Below, piece by piece: positions 52,230 through 60,456 of a DNA stretch of 64,000 nucleotides (position 1 is its first letter; the number at the start of each line of letters is the position of its first letter). Source of the DNA: Gemmatimonadota bacterium (lineage in GTDB: Bacteria; Gemmatimonadota; Gemmatimonadetes; Gemmatimonadales; Gemmatimonadaceae); assembly GCA_027307165.1 (NCBI GenBank), contig DAHUXM010000014.1, positions 1 through 64,000 on the forward strand, written 5' to 3'. A program made the translations under genes and the position numbers. The notes below the pieces were generated by a model. It had not been told where the DNA came from. It did not search any database and saw only the letters and a list, made by a program, of their open reading frames with translations.

Positions 52230-52396
52230 CAGGCAACTGTTGATTCAGCGTGGAGGGGGTGGTACAGCGGCGCGTGCGCGCCGCAATGAGCGCGTCGCAG
52301 GCGGAGATTCTGGGCGTGTTGCACCCGGACCAGCGGACCCCCTACCTCGCATGGCGGCAACGTGCGCATGGTCACATGGGATCGACGCGTCGATAG
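52125..52396 (+). pseudogene. Truncated, frameshifted Spy/CpxP-like periplasmic protein gene
   Basis: Plus-strand sequence reads ALIREMDQRLHLDASQRATI and ILLTHQATVDSAWRG. After a shift in the run GTGGAGGGGGTGG it continues VVQRRVRAAMSASQAEILGVLHPDQRTPYLAWRQR, with a stop at 52394. Joined, this is the helical L-x-L-x-x-x-Q...I-x-x-I-L pattern of small periplasmic Spy-like chaperones. Both the 5' part (replaced by the Rhs fragment) and the frame are damaged. Confidence 0.65.
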
Positions 52397-52552
52397 ATTC
52401 GGTAGCGTGCCACGAGTGGCGCTCAATACAGGGAGATACAGATAAGCACTGCACTGATCGACTTCGCGGAGCCGTCAGCGCCCCGCGGCCTGCGCGCGTA
52501 CACGAATCCAATCGAAGTCCTCGTAGCGGACCGGATTGACGAAGTAGTCCCG

Positions 52553-54208
52553 GTGCTTGAGCGGGTGTGGGAGGCAGCGTTGAGCGGCCTTCATTCCGTG
52601 GGGTTTGTGGCGTATGAAGCGGCGCCCGCATTTGAAGGGCGTATGCTAGTTCCGGCCCGGTCGGCGATCCCGCTCGCGTGGTTCGCGATAACGCGTGAAC
52701 CGGTGGTCCAACCAGAGTCTCAATCCGCACCGTTTGTTGTCCGACCCGGATTCGATCTGCAGCCGTGGGACGTGCCGCCCGACCGTGCCGATCACGCCAC
52801 TGCGATTGAAGTGATCAAGGCTGCGATTGAGTGCGGCGATGTCTATCAGGTCAATCATACGGTCCGCCTTACAGCCAGCTCGACGGGTGACGCCGAGTCG
52901 CTATTTCATCGGCTTCGCCGCGCCGGGCGGCACGGTAGCAGCGCAACGTATGCGGCATATCTGGATATCGGTCGGTGGAAGATTGTATCCGCATCGCCGG
53001 AACTCTTCTTCCGTTACGACGGTAACCGCATCGAGGCTCGTCCGATGAAGGGCACCAGCGCGCGTGGATACTGGGACGCGCAGGACGACGAGCGGGCCGA
53101 GCAGCTGCAAGCGTCGCAGAAAGATCGCGCCGAGAACGTGATGATCACGGATCTGCTGCGGAACGACATCGGGAAGATCGCCGAGGTCGGGTCGGTTCGT
53201 GTGCCGCGACTGTTCGACGTGGAGAGGCACCCGACGGTGTTGCAGATGACATCGGCAATCCAGGCGACACTTCGGCCCAGTTGCACGCTGGTTGAGCTGT
53301 TCCGTGCCCTGTTCCCGTGCGGCTCTGTTACTGGCGCGCCCAAACTCGCTGCAATGCAACTGATAGCGAGGCTCGAACCCCGCGCGCGCGGGGCCTACTG
53401 CGGAGCGATCGGAATAGTAGGACCAGGCGGCGATTGCACCTTCAGCGTGGCGATACGTACACTGACCCAGGATACAGCCGATGGGAAAGTGACATACGGG
53501 ATAGGTGGTGGGATAACATGGGATTCCAATCCTGAGGATGAGTACCGGGAGGCGATGCTGAAGTCCGCAATAATCACGCGGGCGGAGCCCGACTTTGAGC
53601 TTGTGGAGACGTTAGGCATGGAGGACGGCGTCTGTCATCGACTCCGGCGCCATCTCAGCAGGATGGGAGCCTCGGCGCGCTACTTCGGATTCGCTGATCC
53701 TATCGCAGCGGTACAGTCTCAGCTCGGCGAGCTCTCGAAGCAGATGGGCTCAGGTCGATATCGAGTGCGCATTACCGCCGCACCCGACGGCGTCGTCACC
53801 ATCCAGCATGCTGACTTCATCGCTACACCGCAGGACGAGTCGTTGGTGGTGGCGCTCGCCGCGACGCCTGTCGCGCGAGACGATCGGTTTCTCTATCACA
53901 AGACCACAAATCGATCGGTGTACGACTTGCGGCGGGCAGAGCGTCCTGATCGCTGGGAGGTGCTCCTCTGGAATGAGGAGCGAGAGCTTACCGAGTTCAC
54001 GATCGGCAATGTCGTGCTCGAGATCGACGGGGATCTACTGACGCCGACGCGCTCATCCGGTCTGTTGAACGGAACGTTCCGCAGTGAGTTGCTCGAGCTT
54101 GGCGTCATACGTGAAGCTCACCTGGGGATGCACGAGCTCGATCGCGCGACGGGTATCTGGCTGATCAACAGTCTGCGTGGGTGGGTTCGCGTGACGATGT
54201 CCCCGTAG
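52553..54208 (+). CDS. pabBC: Aminodeoxychorismate synthase component I fused to aminodeoxychorismate lyase (PabB-PabC)
   Basis: A protein of 551 residues from GTG at 52553. Homologous-looking sequence (LRAYTNPIEVLVADRIDEV) continues in frame upstream to about 52442, where AGGGAG precedes an ATA codon; no ATG/GTG/TTG exists there, so the true start is unresolved. The PabB half (to about residue 340) has YQVNHTVRL, ARPMKGTSARG, SQKDRAENVMITDLLRNDIGK, HPTVLQMTS and GSVTGAPKLAAMQLIA. The PabC half (about 350-551) is a PLP-dependent lyase of the aminotransferase IV fold (YHKTTNRSVYDLRRA, ELTEFTIGNVVLEIDG, TPTRSSGLLNGTFRSEL). Together they convert chorismate to p-aminobenzoate for folate, with a separate glutaminase PabA. 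Confidence 0.93.
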   Translation: MLERVWEAALSGLHSVGFVAYEAAPAFEGRMLVPARSAIPLAWFAITREPVVQPESQSAPFVVRPGFDLQPWDVPPDRADHATAIEVIKAAIECGDVYQVNHTVRLTASSTGDAESLFHRLRRAGRHGSSATYAAYLDIGRWKIVSASPELFFRYDGNRIEARPMKGTSARGYWDAQDDERAEQLQASQKDRAENVMITDLLRNDIGKIAEVGSVRVPRLFDVERHPTVLQMTSAIQATLRPSCTLVELFRALFPCGSVTGAPKLAAMQLIARLEPRARGAYCGAIGIVGPGGDCTFSVAIRTLTQDTADGKVTYGIGGGITWDSNPEDEYREAMLKSAIITRAEPDFELVETLGMEDGVCHRLRRHLSRMGASARYFGFADPIAAVQSQLGELSKQMGSGRYRVRITAAPDGVVTIQHADFIATPQDESLVVALAATPVARDDRFLYHKTTNRSVYDLRRAERPDRWEVLLWNEERELTEFTIGNVVLEIDGDLLTPTRSSGLLNGTFRSELLELGVIREAHLGMHELDRATGIWLINSLRGWVRVTMSP

Positions 54209-54329
54209 GATCCCGGTGCGGATTACGGGGTGGCACGATCACGGTGGAGTTTCACGGCAAATTCCCATCATTTGTCTTGTTGCGTGGACACAGCCAAGGT
54301 GCGTTTGAAGAACGCAATCAACGCGCGAT
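54209..54329. other. Short gap after pabBC
   Basis: No feature seen apart from the 3' tail of the following truncated reading frame. Confidence 0.3.
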
Positions 54330-54689
54330 TCAGCATGGCCGTGTGAATATGAGCACCAATGGGTACCGTCGATTTGCGGGAAGCAATGGCGCCTTCTCCG
54401 CGACATCGAATGTCTGCAATCGCAAGGTGCGCCGCGCCCAGTGGAGATAGTCTGGCTGATCGAATGCGAATGGCGTAAGCCAGAAGAATGCGTCGGCGTT
54501 CTCCAACGCGAGATCGAGGAGAGATGGACTATCGATGGAGCCCTGGATCAGTTGTGCCCCGCGCTCAACCAAGTCCGCTATCTTCGTGGGGTTGCGATTG
54601 ACCATTACGACGTCCTGCTTACCCTGAAGAAGTTCGTGCACTACTTCGCGTCCGAAGTTTCCCGCTGGGGTGTTGGCTGCAATTCGCAT
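54330..54689 (-). pseudogene. Truncated NAD(P)-binding (NmrA/SDR-like) protein gene
   Basis: A frame of 119 residues. The first roughly 85 residues are a Rossmann-fold start: MRIAANTPAGNFGREVVHEL (with a G-x-x-G-x-x-V pattern), DVVMVNRNPTKIADLVERGAQLIQGSIDSPSLLDLALENADAFFWLTPFAF, as in NAD(P)H-binding NmrA-like proteins of about 290 residues. After DYLHWARR the sequence changes character and soon stops, so about two thirds of the gene is missing. It is antisense to a short extension upstream of the M23 peptidase. Confidence 0.6.
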
Positions 54690-54993
54690 CCTGGCCGACC
54701 TATGTCAACAGTGGTTTGAGAGAACGAAGAGTCTCCTCGTTCACGACAATGACGTGCCAGCCCCGCCGATTTCGACATCGTTCTTGTTGGATCGCGACTC
54801 AGCGGCGGCAATTACCTTGGCCAGGCAGAATCGACCGTTTACCGACGATTCCATGCCGTCTGGTGTACCGGATCCGCATAGTTCGAACCATTGCCGGACT
54901 CGAACCGTCAGACGTGCCAACCCCCATCGATTGCATCCCGCGCCGATTCCATGGCTTCAGGACTCAAACGCCAACAGACCGAGTGGAAATAGA

Positions 54994-56181
54994 ATGTCAA
55001 TCAATCCGCGAATACGCGCGATTACAATTGGGCTCCTGATGCTCGGATGTGCATGGACCAATGACGCTGCTGCGCAGCGATCCTCGCATCAGGGCCTCCT
55101 GAGCGTCGGGGTGCGTCCCGATCAACCACTCATTGAGCGTAGAGGTGATGATCAGCTCATCAACTTCGATTTCATTCTTACCAATTCGGGACGGGTCCCA
55201 TTGCGCCTGAATGCAATTCGTGTCTCAGTCCGGGATGCAAAGGGTGCGTTGGAGATTCGACGATTTATCGACGACAATGGATTTGCGCCCGGACTATCGA
55301 CCGTTGTTCAGACACTGCTCGGGCCAGGTGCGAGCATCAAGATCTACAATCCCTTCTACACATTCGACACCGACGTCGATGTTGGCCGGCTCGATTACGA
55401 TTTCTTCTTTGAACGCGAAGCGTCGGTGGTGGACCGGGCGCGCAATACGCGCCGTCTCCCCGTGGACTACGACTACAGTGCACACTTCACGGTGTACCCT
55501 CACTCTTATGCCGGCAGGACAGATCTCGTACTCCCGCTGCGAGCGCGCGCGATCGTATTTGACGGCCATGATTTCTACGCCCATCACCGTCGTCAGCCCC
55601 AGGGGCTGCCTGGTCACAGGAATACGAACTCCGTCCGTTACGCGTACGACTTCATGGTGGTCGACAGCTCCGGCGCTACTCACCGTGGAGACGGGTACAA
55701 GGTGAGCGACTGGTTCGGCTACGGCCGCGAGATCGTTGCGCCGGGATCCGGGGTGGTGGTGTCCGCAGTCAACGACATTCCAGACAACACCTTTTACGGG
55801 CGTCTGGTTCGCCACCCAGCCGGTCTCGGCGATCGGGATCCGGACGGTCTTGGGAATCACGTGGTGATCGACCACGGTGACGGCGAGTTTAGCGCGCTGG
55901 TACACATGAAAGCCGGCAGCGTGAGGGTCCGCAAAGGCGATCGCGTCACCCAGGGGCAGATCATCGGTGCGGTCGGCTTCTCGGGTGATACGTTTCTTCC
56001 TCACCTGCATTACCAAGTGATGAATACCGCCGAGGATTCGAGTGGAGAGGGGTTGCCGTCGTACTTTCGGAGATTCTACCGGGTGCTTGGCTCAAGGAAG
56101 CTCGCGGTTACACGAGGCGATGCTGATTCCGGCGATATCGTCGAGCCGATGCCGGAGCCTGTGAGGCGGCAGAGAAACTAA
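54994..56181 (+). CDS. Secreted M23-family metallopeptidase
   Basis: A protein of 395 residues from ATG at 54994 (codons upstream are not signal-like). Signal peptide ends TNDAAAQRS. An N-terminal beta domain (LINFDFILTNSGRVPLRLNAIRVSV) is followed by a C-terminal M23/LytM domain: SDWFGYGREIVAPGSGVVVSAV, GNHVVIDHGDGEFSALVHMKAGSVRVRKGDRVTQGQIIGAVGFSG and the zinc-ligand pair in FLPHLHYQVM. The first ligand region of active enzymes (HxxxD) reads less clearly. It cuts peptidoglycan cross-bridges or other Gly-containing peptides in the periplasm or outside. Confidence 0.88.
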   Translation: MSINPRIRAITIGLLMLGCAWTNDAAAQRSSHQGLLSVGVRPDQPLIERRGDDQLINFDFILTNSGRVPLRLNAIRVSVRDAKGALEIRRFIDDNGFAPGLSTVVQTLLGPGASIKIYNPFYTFDTDVDVGRLDYDFFFEREASVVDRARNTRRLPVDYDYSAHFTVYPHSYAGRTDLVLPLRARAIVFDGHDFYAHHRRQPQGLPGHRNTNSVRYAYDFMVVDSSGATHRGDGYKVSDWFGYGREIVAPGSGVVVSAVNDIPDNTFYGRLVRHPAGLGDRDPDGLGNHVVIDHGDGEFSALVHMKAGSVRVRKGDRVTQGQIIGAVGFSGDTFLPHLHYQVMNTAEDSSGEGLPSYFRRFYRVLGSRKLAVTRGDADSGDIVEPMPEPVRRQRN

Positions 56182-56285
56182 TTCATGATCGCTTAGGTGG
56201 TTGGTGGTTCAGGCCATCTGCAGGGCTGATTTAGGCCGCGCGAACAAGGCCGATACCCTTTGCTGCACGGTTTGGGACACGGGGT

Positions 56286-56831
56286 CTATGGTGAGCCGGG
56301 CGAAGAGGCGTGCTGCTGTCTCGCGCACGATAGTGTATCGCCCATACGCCAGGTAGCCGCGGAATCACGCGTAATTTCGTATGTGATCTTGAGAATGTCT
56401 TCCGATTCTCGCGCGTATGTGAATCGCTCGGAGAAGCCAGATGGCGCAATGCTGTCTCTCTGAAGTACTATCCGATTCGACGACCAGCCGCCATTGGCAA
56501 CGAAGTGACGCATGCCGCCACGACCATCGGCGATGTAGGCGACGACACCGCCGATACCTTCCGGGCCCCACAGTGCAACCGAATGATACGTGCCGGGAGG
56601 CTCGTCATCCTGACTCTGCTCGAGCCACGCGCCGTTCAGGACTTCATGGAAGGTAACATTTCCGGCGGTACGCTTGCCGCTCGCAAAAGCGCCAACGCAG
56701 TGCCAGTCTCCCGGTAGATACCTCACGGCATCGGGCGCGTTGCTGCGCATCGTATGTGCGCTAGTTTGCGCCGAGGCAAGATTGGTTATGGCAGTGACTG
56801 CGATGAGCAGGTACGTAATACGGCTAGACAT
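56286..56831 (-). CDS. Secreted small hypothetical protein (lipocalin/DUF1579-like)
   Basis: A protein of 181 residues from ATG at 56831. Signal peptide ends ITNLASAQT. The mature part reads LPGDWHCVGAFASGKRTAGNVTFHEVLNGAWLEQSQDD...VALWGPEGIGGVVAYIADGRGGMRHFVANGGWSSNRIVLQ, the pattern of a lipocalin-like barrel (G-x-W-x-C at the start, then repeated strands), seen in DUF1579-like proteins. Function unknown. It precedes the DUF4097 gene in transcription order by the opposite side (that gene lies upstream, at higher coordinates, on the same strand), with 108 bp between. Confidence 0.65.
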   Translation of the reverse strand: MSSRITYLLIAVTAITNLASAQTSAHTMRSNAPDAVRYLPGDWHCVGAFASGKRTAGNVTFHEVLNGAWLEQSQDDEPPGTYHSVALWGPEGIGGVVAYIADGRGGMRHFVANGGWSSNRIVLQRDSIAPSGFSERFTYARESEDILKITYEITRDSAATWRMGDTLSCARQQHASSPGSP

Positions 56832-56939
56832 GGGACCAGTAAGACTCCGTGAAGGTTGTGAGCACTTGGCAAGCAACTTGATTGGGTTGGGTTCGAATAC
56901 GTTGACAGCACGTTGACGGCACAACGACATGATGGAGCG

Positions 56940-57761
56940 TCAATGTCGACCTGCAACGCGCACACGACCTCTGACGTTGGTGTATTTCACGTCGCCGCTA
57001 CCCCTGCGGTCGACGGTAAGGTCGCCACCGACGCTGTCCGCAGAAAGGCTGCCGGATTCGATCGAGCCGAGGTGTAGCGAGCCTGTAACATTCCTGATGA
57101 CAAGCGCACCGGAGCCCGCCCCCCTTACATCTATGGAGCCGTTGACACCGTGAACGGTCATGCTGGCTGAGCCGATCTTCGCGATGAGATTGCCATGTAT
57201 GTTGCTTAGTTCGGCGTCACCGGATCCGCTGACAAGATCAACCGGGCCAGCCGCATTGCTTAGGTGAACCTCACCCGAACCGGAGCGTATCTTGATCGCA
57301 CCTACGTTCTCGATACGCGCCAGACCACTTCCATCCAGCACGTCGATTGCAAGATCGGAGGGCACCGCAACTATCAGGGCGACCGATGAGTTATCGAGGG
57401 AGAGCCATGATCGCTTGGGCCGGTCGGTGTGAAGCTCGAGCACGTCACCGTTTCGCTCCAGAACGAGTCTGACGGAATTGGCCGCCTTCTGCGATGAGCC
57501 ATGGACCACCATCGCTGCATTCACAGCAGAAGATCCAACGCGGCCGATGATAACGAGATGATCGGAGCCATTGACGATTCGAATCGTGTCAATGCCTGAC
57601 GTCGTCGCCTGGCCGGCTCGTCGCACTGAATACCGGTCACCGCGCACAAGGGTGCAAGACACGACAAGGGTGGAACACGCAACCGTCAGCAGAGCCGCCG
57701 CTGGTGGGATCCACCGACCAGAGCGATGCCGACTCGCAAATCCCGGATTCAAGGAGGACAT
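56940..57761 (-). CDS. DUF4097/GIN-type beta-helix envelope protein
   Basis: A protein of 273 residues from ATG at 57761 (AAGGAGGACATTG region). A hydrophobic N-terminal segment with Cys-containing sequence (LLTVACSTLVVSC) suggests a lipoprotein. The body is a right-handed beta-helix made of short strands with repeated S-G-S-G-(D/E)-turns: LDGSGLARIENVGAIKIRSGSGEVHLSNAAGPVDLVSGSGDAELSNIHG and on to the C-terminus. This is the DUF4097/DUF2807 pattern (putative adhesin head). Ligand unknown. Confidence 0.85.
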   Translation of the reverse strand: MSSLNPGFASRHRSGRWIPPAAALLTVACSTLVVSCTLVRGDRYSVRRAGQATTSGIDTIRIVNGSDHLVIIGRVGSSAVNAAMVVHGSSQKAANSVRLVLERNGDVLELHTDRPKRSWLSLDNSSVALIVAVPSDLAIDVLDGSGLARIENVGAIKIRSGSGEVHLSNAAGPVDLVSGSGDAELSNIHGNLIAKIGSASMTVHGVNGSIDVRGAGSGALVIRNVTGSLHLGSIESGSLSADSVGGDLTVDRRGSGDVKYTNVRGRVRVAGRH

Positions 57762-58097
57762 TGGACAGAGCGGATTGATTGCCTGAAACGGTACTTGAAA
57801 CGGTACTGGACACAAGACTGGAAACCCGAAGGCCTCCCCGTACAGGATTGGTTACCTTGGCTCACAAAATGGTTTCCGCCAACGTCGTGCGTCGAGCTGC
57901 ATTGCCGATCATCATCGCCGTCCGCCACCACTGGGTCGGTTGCAACGCGCGACGCCTACAATCATGATTTCTACCTTCGGCTTCCTCTCTGGCTATTGAG
58001 CTGCGGACAGCGATAGCGGAAGGAGCGCAAGATGTGAATTCGCTTCATGTTCTGTTTGTTGATTCCGATGAGTGGCAGCGCAATTGACAGCGCGAAG
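57762..58097. other. Intergenic region with a 12-bp tandem duplication
   Basis: No gene supported. It contains TGAAACGGTACT twice in direct tandem (57784-57807), about 25 bp upstream of the DUF4097 start. Confidence 0.5.
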
Positions 58098-59696
58098 TTA
58101 CTGCGCCTTTTTGACGAGGTCCTGCCAGGCGATCGGATCCTGATTCTGCACACAGAACACTGAATCGACCTGGAGCCCCTCCCTTGCCACTGCGTTCCGA
58201 AGATCGAACGCAGGTGTCCTGTTCTCGTCTGGCCCATTGTTCGGATCGACGAGATCGGCCCCATACAGCAGGCGATGACTGGGGAAATACGCCATCAGCA
58301 TACGCTCACCATATTCTCCCCCTACACGATACAGCTCGATTCGGTTGGTCCCCGATCCGATCGTAGTCTTCCCGGCAACAGCGATGAACTTCGGTGCTCT
58401 TGTTGCGCGCTGCAACGAATCCGGTGCTAGCGTGTGGGGTGCTTTCGCAACGCTCGTGAGAAACGGCACGCTACCGGCGCTCACGTAAATGGGGATCCCC
58501 AACGCGACAGCTTCCCGAAAGCCGCCGAGGTGCGCCCAGGGATCGGATGTCATCACGATGGCCTTGACCGGCTTGCCTGGAAATCTGCGCTTCGCCTCGC
58601 CTATCACCTGGCGCAGATAGCCTGCGCTGATGTGTGCCTCGAAGATGACGATACCGTCGTCCTGGTTCACGACTGTCATCGCCCAGAAATCCGGAATGCG
58701 CACGATTCCCGACCTTAGCTCCTTCGGCTGGCCGCGCATTCCGAGTCTGAAATTCTCGAACGTTGTCTTCGCGTTGGCTGCGTAGGTGGCGCGCGCAGAG
58801 TCGGACACGGTAAAGGAATCCGGGGCAGCGCTTTCTGTACTGAGGGTGACGTGAGCAATGGTGATATCGCGGAGCGGTTGTCCATTGAACGTGACCTTCT
58901 GCTGCATCGGCCACCAGACGCCCGAGCTTTGCAGCATCCAGTCCACGTATTCGCTGCGCATCGTGACGTCGCCAAATGGCGCCCACCGGATATTGCCTGG
59001 ATACGGTCGCACAATTTCGACAGCATCCGGGAAATGGTACTTGTGGCGGAGCTCGATACGCATCCTTCCGTTCCGCCAGGGGAACGAAACCACATCGAAC
59101 ACCAACCCGTATCGCTTGACTACACCGTCCCAGCGCAGTCGTGGCGAAACTGAAGCGAGCAACAAAGCGCGCTCCGGCGAGTTCTCCAGATGATCAACGA
59201 GATCCTCATACGCGCCGGGTGACAAACCGGTCTGGCGCGAGCCGGCGGTCAGAGCGACGACCGAATCGGTCAGAATGATTACGCGATTCGCGCCGGCGGA
59301 TCCGTTAGCGGGCACTGATTGATCGGTGCGACGCATACGGTCTTCGCCTAACGTTCGCAACTCGACGAACTTGGTGTACGCAGTGCGCCACGGGCCGTCT
59401 GCACGTTCGGCGTTGCCAAGCAGGAATTCGTGCTGAATGCCGACGGCGCGCAATGACCGCAGCGCACTCAGGGAGCCGCGGCCTTCCACGGTGCGAATCG
59501 CGGCAGCGATGAGTGCGTGCGGGTCTGGCGCGCCTCCTGTCGTCTGCTGGCCACGTGCAGCCGGTGGAGCGAAAGCTGCGATGGAAATCAATAGTGCAGA
59601 CAGTTTTATCTTGAGCGGCGCACGGAAACCGCGGAAAACGGAAGTTGAAGTCAATCTTGTCGAATGGTTGGTTGCAGGCCACATCGCAGGACCCAT
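58098..59696 (-). CDS. Secreted metallo-beta-lactamase-fold protein with degenerate metal site
   Basis: A protein of 532 residues (start 59696 or 59684). Signal peptide ends AAFAPPAARGQQ. An N-terminal domain of about 270 residues is typical of some exported MBL proteins (HKYHFPDAVEIVRPYP, FGDVTMRSEYVDWM). The C-terminal part has the MBL strand-loop order: PDFWAMTVVNQDDGIVIFEAHISAGYLRQVIGEAKRRFP, then VKAIVMTSDPWAHLGGFREAVALGIPIYVS. The usual H-x-H-x-D-H motif reads S-D-P-W-A-H, so only one of four ligands remains. Probably non-catalytic or altered in metal use. Confidence 0.75.
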   Translation of the reverse strand: MGPAMWPATNHSTRLTSTSVFRGFRAPLKIKLSALLISIAAFAPPAARGQQTTGGAPDPHALIAAAIRTVEGRGSLSALRSLRAVGIQHEFLLGNAERADGPWRTAYTKFVELRTLGEDRMRRTDQSVPANGSAGANRVIILTDSVVALTAGSRQTGLSPGAYEDLVDHLENSPERALLLASVSPRLRWDGVVKRYGLVFDVVSFPWRNGRMRIELRHKYHFPDAVEIVRPYPGNIRWAPFGDVTMRSEYVDWMLQSSGVWWPMQQKVTFNGQPLRDITIAHVTLSTESAAPDSFTVSDSARATYAANAKTTFENFRLGMRGQPKELRSGIVRIPDFWAMTVVNQDDGIVIFEAHISAGYLRQVIGEAKRRFPGKPVKAIVMTSDPWAHLGGFREAVALGIPIYVSAGSVPFLTSVAKAPHTLAPDSLQRATRAPKFIAVAGKTTIGSGTNRIELYRVGGEYGERMLMAYFPSHRLLYGADLVDPNNGPDENRTPAFDLRNAVAREGLQVDSVFCVQNQDPIAWQDLVKKAQ

Positions 59697-60456
59697 GAAG
59701 GCAATTGGAGTCCCCGAGGACCGTAATATGGAACCTGGCCAGCAGCCGATCGGTGCGTTGCAGGGAGCGGCTGCAATGGCTCAGCGAGTGGTCTCTACGG
59801 GCGCCTCAATGACGCGGCCTATGGATGGCGCCGCGCGAACCTGGCTGCCGCGCACCCTTGGTTGGCCGTTCCGGTGTGTAGCGTTCAGCGGTGTGCTGCT
59901 TCCCAGCGATCTGAGCCGTCAGTAAGCGCCGCCACCGGGAGCGACTGTCTCCGGTCAAGTGCAGAATGTTCTGTAGTCTTGCAGCATCTTCTCAAAGAGC
60001 GTGATGCTCAAGCGGATTGCCTGAGCACTCTCGTTTCACCGGTCTGTTTCTCGTTCATGGATTGCATGCGCAAATAGCACCGCTCGAGCCATCGCTCGTT
60101 GCGTTCGATCGCGAGTGCGGTGGTAAGAGGAATGAAGCGTGGTTCGTTTGGAAAGATGCGCACGACACGCATCCGGCGACGAGGTGCGCCCGGATCAATT
60201 GCGCGCATGGATCGAGGCAAGCATTACGAGTGTGCTGAGAGCCGACAATCGACGCATGTTGTGTCTCGCTACGGGGGTGCCAGGCGATGCGGCCCGCTTG
60301 CCTGTCGATTCAGATCTCCTCCCGTCGCGGCCACCCACAACCCTATCCGAGCAGCCCTCTCCCTGCTAACGTGTGACCAGTACCGACACAGCGCCGGCAC
60401 GGCTGCCGGCGTCCGCCGACGCACCCTGCTGCAACTCTGCCCCCGGGACCACTATT
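59697..60456. other. Intergenic region, no supported gene
   Basis: About 680-760 bp between the MBL-like gene and the M28 peptidase. Several short frames exist (e.g. 60139-60369 plus strand) but none has a recognisable domain or ribosome-binding site. No RNA gene or repeat was recognised. Confidence 0.4.

Noticed and set aside
60139-60369. Small plus-strand frame before the M28 peptidase
   Set aside because: Some coding-like composition but no conserved motif or start signals.
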